In this document: piece by piece, positions 1 through 9,927 of the stretch | Layout of the letters: every line of letters starts with the position of its first letter | Position numbering within the stretch: position 1 is the stretch's first letter | Origin: Bactrocera neohumeralis | Lineage: Eukaryota > Arthropoda > Insecta > Diptera > Tephritidae | Assembly (NCBI RefSeq): GCF_024586455.1 | Contig: NW_026089623.1 | Span: forward strand, 10,202,204-10,266,203 | Reading direction: 5' to 3' | DNA length: 64,000 nt | The notes under the pieces: model-generated | The model's input: the letters and a program-made list of their open reading frames with translations, nothing else | Databases searched by the model: none | Told to the model about the DNA's origin: nothing | Position numbers and translations under genes: made by a program

Positions 1-364
1 AAGCTCTTCGTACTCACGCATTTCGGCCTCTTTCTTCTTCTGTCTACAAATGCGTTTCGCTTCCCTCTTCAACTCTCGGTATCTATCCCATCCCGCACGT
101 GTTGTGGTCGATCGTAACGTTGCAAGGTAGGCAGCCTGTTTTCTCTCCGCTGCGACACGGCACTCCTCGTCGTACCAGCTGTTTTTTTGCATTTTCCGAA
201 AACCAATGGCTTCGGTTGCAGCTGTACGTAAAAAGTTTGAAATGCCGTCCCACAGTTCCCTTATACCGAGTTGTTGACGAGTGCTCTCAGATAGCAGGAG
301 TGCAAGCCGAGTAGAAAATCGTTCGGCTGACTGTTGTGATTGCAGCTTCTCGACGTCGAACCGA
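1..364 (-). mobile_element. RTE-clade LINE fragment (copy RTE-D)
   Basis: The reverse complement matches the middle of the fuller RTE copy at about 5071-5430 (region between endonuclease and reverse transcriptase). The match includes the stretch that would encode an ERFSTRL-like motif and the lysine-rich RRIYRQKKKEA region. Homology stops sharply at about 364, where Gypsy-like sequence resumes, so this is a 5'-truncated insertion whose 3' part lies to the left of the window. No intact frame survives. Family assignment rests on similarity to the other copies here. Confidence 0.8.
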
Positions 365-675
365 ATCGTATCATTGGGCATAAAAATTGTTTTATTATTT
401 TTTAATAAATGGGTTTTAATTATATCTTTAATATAATCTGTAGTTAATTCTTTGTATGTAATTACAATTAAGTTATTAAAAAAAAACTTTCGTTATTGTG
501 GTTGAGTCTTTACCATCTCTTATTAATTTAATTCGATTTTTGAATACATTTAATGGTCGCTCTGTTATCTTAATAAAACTTTCGGAATATTCATCGGCAG
601 AATGAACAGTGTCTACGTTAGATTCAGATGCTTCATTAAAAAAAGTGAGTGTGCTTATGACCGCACGACTGAAGT
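365..675 (-). pseudogene. Gy-1 pol, linker between RNase H and integrase
   Basis: On the minus strand this encodes a broken stretch with an HSADEYSE motif followed by FIKITERPLNVFKNRI. That is the type of sequence that joins RNase H to integrase in 17.6/297-like Ty3/Gypsy elements. It continues the Gy-1 pol frame that is interrupted at 1561, so the 676-1560 block is an insertion inside Gy-1. An A-run near 480 and later stops break the frame. No integrase catalytic motif is in the window, because RTE-D interrupts the element at 364. Confidence 0.55.
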
Positions 676-1560
676 AAAACTTCTTTCGCTATATCTATAT
701 GTATATATATATGAATGTGTGTGTACAAAATATACATGTATGCACATATACATATATTAATTTCCTACAAATATTTAAATTTATTTTACAAAACATACCT
801 CTCGCACAGAGATCATAAACAAATTTTTTATGTTCTTGTCTCACATGCCCAAGAATATGAAGAGACATAAATATGTATATGTATGCATGCTCCTTATGAT
901 GCTCCCAACAACAGCATTGTGATATTTTCATGCTTCAATTTTTCTTGAATATACTTAATATAATTTTTACATAATATACTATACTAATAAATATTTTTGT
1001 GTTATATTATATTTCCTACTAATAGAAATTAAATTGATCACAACAATATATACAAGGCATTTATGAGTTTGATGGAATACCCTTATTGTAGGTCGGAATT
1101 CGCCTCGCAATTTTAACATTTTTTACAATTCTCTCACATATTCTAACCGAGAATATGAAGAGACAGAAATATATGTATTTACGGCATATGATGACATGGC
1201 ATATATGCCGAAGCAGAGAATAGGCAGAGACAGAAATACACTCCCAACGAAGAATTTCGTTTAGATTTATTTCATTTTGAACAGCGAAAAATGTGTACAA
1301 AACACACCTCTCGCACAGAGAACATAAACAAATTTTTTATGCATGTATGTACATCTTCTATCATATTTATCTTATGTCTCTGCACATGCTCATATCATAA
1401 TCTTATTATGTATACGCATGTGCGCATTCAGAAATTTAAATCATGATTTTATAACTTATCAATATACATAATGTATTACATGCGCGCGCATTGATCTGCA
1501 TGTTCTTGCATTCATATATATATATGTATGTACATATATATACAAAGAAGTTTCACTTCA
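676..1560. repeat. Dispersed AT-rich repeat inserted in Gy-1
   Basis: The block is bounded by imperfect inverted ends, GAAGTAAAACTTCTTT at about 676 and AAAGAAGTTTCACTTC ending at about 1560. It separates two parts of the Gy-1 pol gene. Its interior (about 775-1054 and 1245-1550) matches the repeat at about 47735-48790 closely, including the phrases around 'cccaagaatatgaagagac' and 'ctcccaacgaagaatttcg'. It has many TATATG runs and no convincing reading frame. The order of sub-blocks differs from the second copy, so this may be two partial copies side by side. Confidence 0.6.
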
Positions 1561-3400
1561 AAAAGCATTCCGTGATTTTAGTACGAGAAAGAGCGTCTTC
1601 TACACGATTTTTTTTACCTGATAAGTATTTTACGTCAAAGTCATGCTCATTAAGCCGAATCCTCCATCTTTGTAACTTGGAATTTGGTTCCCTTAAGTTG
1701 TGGACCCATTGAAATGGTCAATGATCACTATTTATTAAAAATTTCCTGCGTATAAATATGGTCTAAAATATTTGGTAGCCCAAACCATGGCTAAAGGTTC
1801 TTTCTCAGTAGTTGAGTAGTGCAGCTCATGTTCATTGAGTGTACGACTAGTAAAACAAATTGGATGTCCCTGTTGACTTAACTCTGCCCCTAATGCCACA
1901 TTTGACGCATCAGTCGTCATGTAAATATTTTCTCATAATTTGGATATGCCAGAATTGGATCATTAGTAATTAAGATTTTTATAGCGTTTATAGCTTCCAC
2001 GAATTTCTCATCTGAGCTATTTATTTTATTGTCTTTTTAAGACAGTTAGTCTAAGGTTTAGTTACTTCAGAAAAGTTTTGAATAAATTTTCGATAAAATC
2101 CCGCCAAACCAAGAAATTGTTTTATTTCTTTTTCCGTTATAGGAACAGGATAATTTAAGATTGCTTTAATTTTATTAGGGTTAGGCTTAATACCTTCTGG
2201 CGTTATGATATGACCAAGAAATTCGGGTTCTCTTTTGAAAAACTCGCTTTTATCCATCTGAATTTTCAGATTTGCTTCGTTTAATTTACGAAAAACTCTG
2301 TCTAGAGATTCTATGTGTTCCTGTAATGACGTACTGAATACTACAATGTCGTCTAAGTAAACCATACAATCTCTCCCTATTAAACCATCTAAAACCGTAT
2401 TCATCAGTCTCTTGAATGTGGCTGGTGCATTTTTAAGCCCAAATGGCATTCTTAAAAATTCAAAATGTCCGCTCTGAGTAGAGAAAGCTGTTTTTTTCCT
2501 ATCTGCCGGATCCATTTCTATTTGATGGAAGCCTTGCGCTAAGTCTATTGTTGAAAAATACCTACACCTACCTAGTTTTTAGTGAATTTCATCCATGTTT
2601 GGAATGGGATACCTATCATCGATAGTAATACTATTGACCTTGCGAAAATCGACAACAATCCTCCACTTCTTTTCACCTGAAGCATCTGACTTCTTTGGTA
2701 CCACCCAAATTGGTGCTGAATATGGGGAATTACTATGAGAAATGATTTGATTTTCGAGCATTTCTTTTATTTGTTTGTTTACTTCTGATTTATGAATTTC
2801 AGGATATCTATACGACTTTACATACATTGGATCTTCATGAACCGTTTTAATGCTATGTTTTATTTTATGAGTAAAGGTGAGTTTGTCCCCTTCTTTATAA
2901 AATATATTTTCAAATTTATTTAAAAGTTCTTTTAATTCATTTAACTCTTCTGAATTTAAATGTTCAAGTCTAAATTTACTATCTTTAGTGTTATGATTTT
3001 CGTTCATATTTAATTCTTGAAGGCAATTATCAAAATTTACAGAATTTGATTTATTCTTGAAAAAGTTATACCGAACACCATTCATATGTATCATATTTTT
3101 TTCAAGATCAATTTTAGCTTTAAGTAGCTTAAGTATATTACAACCAAGTAAACTGTCGTAGTTGTTCGAAAAATTATAAACGAAAAATTTCAGTTTTTTC
3201 ATATGTTCATCGCTAAACAATTCTTGGGTTTCATTTAGACAAACTTTTCCTATCGCTGTTGTTAATGTTATTGGCTGAACATAAATAATCTTTTCGTTGA
3301 ATACGAGTATTCCAGGCTTTATTAAACTAACTGATGAACCCATGTCGACTAAAAATTTATAATATTTTTTATTAAATTTCAATTCAATTGTGGGGGCCTT
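1561..3400 (-). pseudogene. Gy-1 pol: protease, reverse transcriptase, RNase H (decayed)
   Basis: Reading leftward on the minus strand, a retropepsin-like segment (about 3380-3050) carries LVDMGSS where DTGSS is expected, so the catalytic triplet is altered. The RT follows with YPIPNMDEI, TIDLAQGFHQIEM, MPFGLKNAPATF and MVYLDDIVVFS (YLDD, near 2350). RNase H then starts at TTDAS near 1918 and ends in RVEDALSR. There is a TAA stop in frame at 2579-2581, stops after 2051, and a one-base deletion just before TTDAS. The family is Ty3/Gypsy; the tether, aspartate and YxDD motifs are clear but the gene is dead. Confidence 0.85.
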
Positions 3401-3987
3401 CCGAGGCTGTTAAGTGAAAATTTACCTCATCTTGTTCCATTGGTTCAGGATAGCCAAAGCGTCTTAATCGAGTTTGGTTTGACCCATGAATCTTATATTG
3501 TTTTAAATTATTTAAGTTTCTATTAGTATAAATGTTTGCAGAATTGAAAGGTATATACCTAACTTGTGGAAAATTATTATTTTGTAAAGTATAATGTTGA
3601 TTGCTATGTTCATTGAATGGTTTATTTTTATAATATTTTGATTGGACAATGGATAATTTTTTGAAAAAGTGTTGTAATTGGGACGAACTGGAAATTGATT
3701 CGTATTGGTTGCAAAATATTCCATATTACTATTATTATTGTTATTCATATAATTAGATAGTTTCGAATTTGCGTTAGTTCTTTGAATTGTTTTTTGTTTA
3801 GATAATTGTTTATTATTTTCATAAACATCGTTTTCTTTTAATATTTTAATTGCTGACTTAAGTTCGGTAGCAAGATTTGCGTTTATTAACGCGGTTAAAT
3901 AGTTTGGCAATTCTCTTTTTAATGTTTTCAAACTTATCTGATCTTCATTCATTATACAAACATATTTTAGTTGAGCAAGTTTCATTT
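3401..3987 (-). pseudogene. Gy-1 gag, 3' part
   Basis: The minus-strand frame at 3985-3512 is rich in Asn and Lys (ENNKQLSKQKTIQRTNANSK). A later segment in another frame reads RRFGYPEPMEQDE, the proline/acidic tail typical of 17.6/297-like gag proteins without a zinc knuckle. It lies directly upstream of the protease. The 5' part of the gene lies on the other side of RTE-A, at 7055-7508; when the RTE is removed conceptually the two frames differ by one base. At least two frameshifts are therefore present besides the insertion. Confidence 0.65.
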
Positions 3988-6900
3988 GATGGAGTCATGC
4001 GTAGAAGTTCACGCAAGTGAGGAAAGTTCTCTGATCGCCATTCATTTGGGAGTGGCCAGAAACGATTATTTTACACATGGCTCAAGCAGCTCACTACTTC
4101 CGGTCTTTGACCAAGTATCCTCTGGGTAGCCCAAGAACATCCGTTCGAAGGCGAGCTAATGTGAGAAGGCGAAACATCCTCTACACAGGGTTGTGCGCTG
4201 GGTTTGGGACCCGCCACGTAAAAAAACACCCCCAATGAAAGAAAGCAATAAGCCTCGGATGAGAAACCCCCCTTTTGATGACGACCATGGCAAACGAGTA
4301 AGGACTACGATTTGAGGGCATGCACCTGGAATGTCCTGACCCTTAATTGGGAAGGTGCCGCTGCCCAGCTGGTTGATGTCAATCGCGAAAATAAAGGCTG
4401 ACATCACCGCCGTCCAAGAAATGCCATGGACGGGACAAGGACAGAGACGAGTAGGTCCTTGTGACATTTACTACAGTGGCCATATAAAGGAGCGCAAGTT
4501 TGGTGTTGGATTCGTGGTGGGAGAGAGACTTCGTCGCCGAGTACTATCATTCACTCCGGTGAATGAACGTCTAGCCACAATCCGCATCAAAGCGAGGTTC
4601 TTCAACATATCGCTGATTTGCGCCCACGCTCCGACGGAAGAGAAGGACGAGGTGACCAAAGATGCCTTGTATGAGCGCTTGGAGCGCGCTTATGAGTGCT
4701 GCCCCCGCCACGATGTGAAAATCGTGCTTGGCGACTTTAACGCCAAAGTGGACAAAGAAGGTATCTTTGGCACTACGGTCTTTAAATTCAACCTCCATGA
4801 TGAAACTTCCCCAAATGGGTTGAGGCTGATTGGCTTCGCCGGGGCCCGAATTCCAGCATAAAAAGATTCATCAAGCTACCTGGCTCTCTCCGGATCGAAA
4901 AACTACCAACCAGATCGATCATGTTGTGATAGAGAGAAGACACGTCTCCAGTGTTTTAGATGTGCGTGCGCTCCGAGGTCCTAACATCGACTCGGACCAC
5001 TATCTTGTTGCAGCCAAGATTCGCCCCCGCCTCTGTTCAGCAAAAAACGCACGCCAACAAACACAAGGAAGGTTCGACGTCGAGAAGCTGCAATCACAAC
5101 AGATAGCCGAACGATTTTCTACTCGGCTTACACTTCTGCTCTCTGAGAGCACTCGTCAACAACTCGGTATAAGGGAACTGTGGGACGGCATTTCAAATTC
5201 CTTACGTACAGCTGCAACCGAAGCCATTGGTTTTCGGAAAGTGCAAAAGAACACGACGAGGAGTGTCGTGTCGCAGCGTAGAGAAAACAGGCCGCCTACC
5301 TCGCAACGTTTCGATCGACCGCAACACGTGCGGTATGGGATAGATACCGAGAGTTGAAAAGGGAAGCGAGACGCATTTATAGACAGAAAAAGAAAGAGGC
5401 TGAAATGCGTGAGTACGAAGAGCTTGATAAGCTGGCCGACAGGGGTAATGCTCGAAAATTATACGAAAAAATGCGGCCGCTTACAGAAGGTTTCAAGACC
5501 GGAGCATACTCTTGTAGAACCCCCATCGGTGATCTAGTGACCGATGCCCAGAGCATACTTAAATTATGGAGGGAACACTTCTCCAGCCTGCTGAGTGGCA
5601 GTGAACGCACAACGCCAGGAGAAGGCGAACCCGACGCCCAAATCGTTGAAGAAGTTCGAATAGCAATTGCCCGCCTGAAGAACAACAAAGCGGCAGGGGC
5701 CGACGGATTGCCGGCCGAGCTATTCAATCACGAAGGCGAAGAACTAATAAGGAGCAAGCATCAGCTTCTTTGTAAAATATGGTCGGACGAAAGCATGCCC
5801 AACGATTGGAATTTAAGTGTGCTATGCCCAATCCATAAAAAAGGAGACCCCACAATCTGCGCCAACTACCGTGGGATTAGCCTCCTCAACATCGCATATA
5901 AGGTTCTTTCGAGCGTATTGTGTGAAAGATTAAAGCCCACCGTCAACAAACTGATTGGACCTTATCAGTGTGGCTTCAGACCTGGAAAATCAACAACCGA
6001 CCAGATATTCACCATGCGCCAAATCTTGGAAAAGACCCATGAAAGAAGAATCGACACACACCACCTCTTCGTCGAAGCTGCTTTCGACAGCACGAAAAGG
6101 AGCTTCCTTTATGCCGCTTTGTCTGAACTTGGTATCCCCGCAAAACTAATACGACGTTGAGCAACACGAAAAGCTCCATCAGGATCGGGAAGGACCTCTC
6201 CGAGCCGTTCAATACCAAACGAGGTTTCAGACATTGATATCATCGGCCTCAACACCCGCGCCGTTAGTTCTGCTTTCTCCAGGCTGGAAAAGGAAGCACA
6301 GAAAATGGGTCTGGCAGTGAACGCGGGCAAGACGAAATATCTCCTGTCATCACACAAACAGTCGTCGCACTCGCGAGTTGGCTCTCACGTCACTGTCGAC
6401 AGTCATAACTTTGAAGTTGTAGATAATTTCGTCTATTTAGGAACCAGTATAAACACCACCAACAATGTCAGCCTGGAAATCCAACGCAGGATTGCTCTTG
6501 ACAACAGGTGCTACTTCGGACTGAGTAGGCAATTGAAAATTAAAGTCCTCTCTCGACGAACAAAAGCTAAACTCTATAAGTCGCTCATAATTCCCGTCCT
6601 GCTATATGGTGCAGAGGCTTGGGCGATGACAGCAACCGATGAGTCGACGTTGCGAGTTTTCGAGAGAAAAATTCTGCGAAAGATTTATGGTCCTTTGCGC
6701 ATTGGCCACGGCGAATATCGCATTCGATGGAACGATGAGCTGTACGAGATATACGACGACATTGACATAGTTCAGCGAATTAAAAGACAGCGGCTACGCT
6801 GGCTAGGTCATGTTGTCCGGATGGATGAAAACACTCCAGCTCTGAAAGTATTCGACGCAGTACCCGCCGGGGGAAGGAAGAGGAAGACCTCCACTCCGTT

Positions 6901-7043
6901 GGAAGGACCAAGTGGAGCAGGACCTGACTTCGCTTGGAATATCCAATTGGCGCCACGTAGCGAAAAGAAGAAACGACTGGCGCGCTGTTGTTAACTCGGC
7001 TATATTCGCGTAAGCGGTGTCTACGCCAATTAAGAAGAAGAAG
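3988..7043 (+). mobile_element. RTE-clade LINE, near full length (copy RTE-A)
   Basis: The element is flanked by an exact 11-bp duplication, AAGTTTCATTT at 3977-3987 and 7044-7054, and ends in a TAAGAAGAAGAAG tail, the short simple-repeat tail usual for RTE elements. It begins with the same 5' sequence (GGAGTCATG..) as RTE-C at 18795, so the 5' end appears complete. It encodes an endonuclease and reverse transcriptase of the RTE type. It sits inside the gag gene of Gy-1 in the opposite orientation, so it is the younger insertion. Confidence 0.92.
4310..6994 (+). pseudogene. RTE-A endonuclease-reverse transcriptase, inactivated
   Basis: The AP-endonuclease part shows ITAVQEMPW (metal-binding Glu) near 4395, LGDFNAKV near 4730 and NIDSDHYLVA near 4985. 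A short deletion near 4852 shifts the frame between these motifs. The RT part (5354-6160) shows KNNKAAGADGLPAELF, CPIHKKGDP, NYRGISLLN and CGFRPGKSTTDQIF. About 125 bases are missing near 6229 compared with RTE-B, and the missing part holds the YADD active site. The C-terminal domain resumes at 6305 with MGLAVNAGKTKYL and ends with a degraded RWLGHVVRMDE region. The protein cannot be functional. Confidence 0.88.
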
Positions 7044-7054
7044 AAGTTTCATTT

Positions 7055-7508
7055 TTTAGTTTGATAACATCCTTTACTTTACAAACTTCTCAATTAATCT
7101 CTTCGCGTAGTAACTTAACATTATTTTTAAATTTAATATTACTTATTTCTAAGATTAGTGTTGAAACTGCCGTGTGTTCTCCGAATTCATCTATAAGCAA
7201 CTGCCTCAGCGTTATCCAATCTGGTGGTTGCTCTCGCCTAACCACATCCAATGCAGCGCCTCTGAGTATTTTTATGACACAGTGTAGATAGAATACTTGC
7301 GTCTCTTCCGATATAACAGGATCTGTGGCATGATCGAGTCAACCCCTTGAATAAAGAGTGCCAAGTAGTTTCGATCACCATCAAATGGTTGAATAAGTTT
7401 GATGTTTCGAATCGCCATTTCTCTGGTTTCTCCCTCCATTTTGTTGTTTTCCTCCTTAATTTTAATTGATTTCAAAATTAGGCTTAGTTCGTCCACTTCT
7501 TCTTCCAT
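7055..7508 (-). pseudogene. Gy-1 gag, 5' part
   Basis: The ATG at 7508 opens a frame with IQPFDGDRNYLALFI, the start of a Ty3/Gypsy gag matrix-like domain. A one-base shift near 7303 moves the frame; it continues as ILRGAALDVVRREQPPDW and LLIDEFGEHT, a conserved gag block. An in-frame TGA follows LLREEIN near 7095, close to where RTE-A splits the gene. The other half of gag is at 3401-3987. The upstream leader is at higher coordinates. Confidence 0.75.
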
Positions 7509-7509
7509 A

Positions 7510-9120
7510 AACTGTCTGCTTTGGTTTTATTCACCTTCGTTTGTAATGATGCCTTTGGACTTTTGATTTTGTTTCACCAAGGTAGTCGCACTTACGACAT
7601 TCTGCATTCGTTTTCTCTTAAGCAGTTTTTTTTTTTTTTTAAGGATTGTGGAATAGACTTTTTGTTGAATAATTTATCGTATATTAATTATTTTGATTTT
7701 ATTTAATTCCGTTTTTGTTTTTTTTTGTTCTATTTTATTTTTATTTTTAACAATAAGTTATTTTTGTTCCACTGTTCGATCGTAACTTAGTTCTTTTTGT
7801 TTGTTACGATAATTTTTTCGTTTTCTTCGCTTCGACGTTACTTTTTTACGTTCTTGTTGTTAAACTATTCGTTTTGTTCTTTAAGATATTTTCTCTCACT
7901 TTTCACGTTTCTCTTTTACGTTGGCTATACACTCTCTATGTTAAACAATTTGGTTTTATTTTTTTTTTTACGATAATTTTTTCTTTTTCTTCGCTTCGAC
8001 GTTCCTTAACTGCACGTTGTTTTAGAGTTATACTATGTTCGGACCGACATTGAAAACATTCTGAAAACACATTTGTATGTTGTGGAATCTAAGTCGTTCG
8101 GACCGACAATGTGTGTTTTCTATGAGTTTTCACTGACAACTATCAATAGCGGCATTCTCTTGCTCTTACAAGATTACACAATGACACAAAATGCAAAAAT
8201 CCTATACCGAAATATGCAAGGCCAAGAGAGCACTCATTGCAGAATCTAGTGATATATGACGGCACGAAAATAAACATGGGTTTTGGTCAGACATATTTTA
8301 CAGCCATTGCAAATAATTTTCTGCGTGTGTTTGTTGTTGTGCCGTTGCACCAAGAGGAAAATTCTGCAATTTCTGCACCGTGCAAGGTTTTGCAAAAGCA
8401 AGAGAATCCCCTTAATATGATTTGTATATGGAATATAAACAAATATCAAGTGACAATTTAGGGCCGGCAAAATATGTCTTCCCAAAAATCGATTAAACTA
8501 GAGCAGGCACCGATTGTAATGAGTGGAATGTAAGTTTTCAAGTAGTTTTCACCGAAAACTGTGCTTTCGTTTGACAGATTTTACATGGACGAAAACACAA
8601 GTTTTCGTGCGAAAACCAGTTTTTCCCACGAAAACATGTTTTCGTTGTAGGCCCGAACATAGTATTACCGAATGTTTAATTTACGATGTTAAAGTTTTGA
8701 TCTTTTTATTTTATACGATAAACATTTTATCCTCACTATTTAAACGTTCTCTTTCACTTTTCCACTCCCACAATGTTTAGGGTTATCAAATGTTTATTTT
8801 ACGATGTTTAAGTTTTAATCAAATTGTTTTTTACGATATACATTCTTTTCCACGATATTAAACGATATCTTTCACTTTTTCACTTCCACGTGCTTTCACT
8901 ACCACGTTGTTTTGAGTAACCGAATGTACGATGTTAAGGACTTAATCTTTTTGCTTTGTATGATAAACCAAAAATTGAATTTTTTGTTTATTAAATTTGA
9001 TCTTTTTGTTCTATACTACGTAAATTTTTGCTTCACGATTTTTTTTTTTTTATTTTCACTACATATGTATATTGTGTTTTTTGCTAGCTTGAAAAGCTAT
9101 TTTATTTAAAATGTATCAAA
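7510..9120 (-). repeat. Gy-1 leader/5' region with degenerate tandem repeats
   Basis: The sequence upstream of the Gy-1 gag start is T-rich and built of diverged tandem units. A block ending 'cgttttcttcgcttcgacgtt' near 7840 recurs near 8003, about 165 bases on. Units of about 110-140 bases with 'ttacgatgttaaagtttt' and 'ctctttcacttttccac' run from 8668 to about 8970. A MITE at 8031-8664 interrupts the array. No LTR pair or primer-binding site could be identified, so assignment to the Gy-1 leader is inference from position. No gene is seen. Confidence 0.45.
8031..8664. mobile_element. MITE with TTA target duplication
   Basis: The imperfect inverted ends are TACTATGTTCGGACCGACAT on the left and the complement of CCCGAACATAGTA on the right, with GAAAAC-type subterminal repeats inside both ends. 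They are flanked by TTA at 8028-8030 and 8665-8667. Removing the element joins 'gttttagag' to 'ttaccgaatg', matching the uninterrupted tandem unit near 8905-8925 ('gttttgagtaaccgaatg'). A TTA duplication is typical of PIF/Harbinger elements. The interior (634 bases) has no convincing frame. Confidence 0.65.
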
Positions 9121-9746
9121 ATTAGTTATTTATTGTTTTTTATTTTAGTTTATTTTTGGCTTGTGGATTGTGTGTATTTTAAAAACAAAAAAAAGGTACA
9201 GCGCGAATTGTTGTTCAGGGTAGTTTAGACGAATAGGTTCTTTTTTATTTAGGATCTTTTCGAGTGGGATGATGAAATCAGAGTGACGTGACAAACGCGA
9301 TTTAACAAATGGTGCCGCTTAATGTGCGGGACCGCTTTCAATGGCGAAAATGCTGAATTGAAGCACGTTGGCAATGTTGCATTCAATGCTTTTGCTGGCA
9401 AAAGTCTCCAATGAAACATTAGGATATGTCACTTGTGTTTGTAACAGTGTTCACAAATTATGTAGATTTTGTTTAATTGCGATTTGATTCTGTTTTTAAC
9501 ACAAAAAAGATAAAATGAGGGAAATTTTTCCCACTATACCCACTATACCGCCGTTGTAAGTCAATTTTAAAACGGCCATTTTTGGCTTTAAGACTACGTA
9601 TTTTGTTTCTTTTTTTTTGTTTTTTATTTGTGTACTACGAGTAGTACCCAGTGTAGGGTATAATGGCACAGGGTGATTGTTTGCCGTCTATATGTATGTC
9701 CGCACTGCGAAGAGAGTGCGAAGGCGAAATGAAGAATGTTCCGTTT
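9121..9746. other. No recognised gene (AT-rich and simple sequence)
   Basis: This stretch separates Gy-1 from the Jockey element. It has T-runs, a short 'cccactata' direct repeat near 9529 and a GAGTAGTACCCAGTGTAGGG block near 9638. The phrase ATGGTGCCGCTTAATGTGCG near 9309 resembles a retroelement primer site, but nothing around it confirms this. Confidence 0.5.
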
Positions 9747-9927
9747 TGTTTTTTTTTTTTTTTTTATTACAAACATTTTTAAAACTTTAACAATGTTTGA
9801 TATTACTACTACTAGTTTCAAAAACTAACGAGCAGTTTGATTTGAATAACTTAAAAACAAATTACATAGAAATTAATAGTAATATTCATACATATACGGT
9901 ATATAGTATAATTAATTTCTTTATATT

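Noticed and set aside
9300..9330. Sequence ATGGTGCCGCTTAATGTGCG as a retroelement primer-binding site
   Set aside because: No LTR end, second LTR copy or downstream gag on that strand supports it, and the nearby Gypsy runs the other way.
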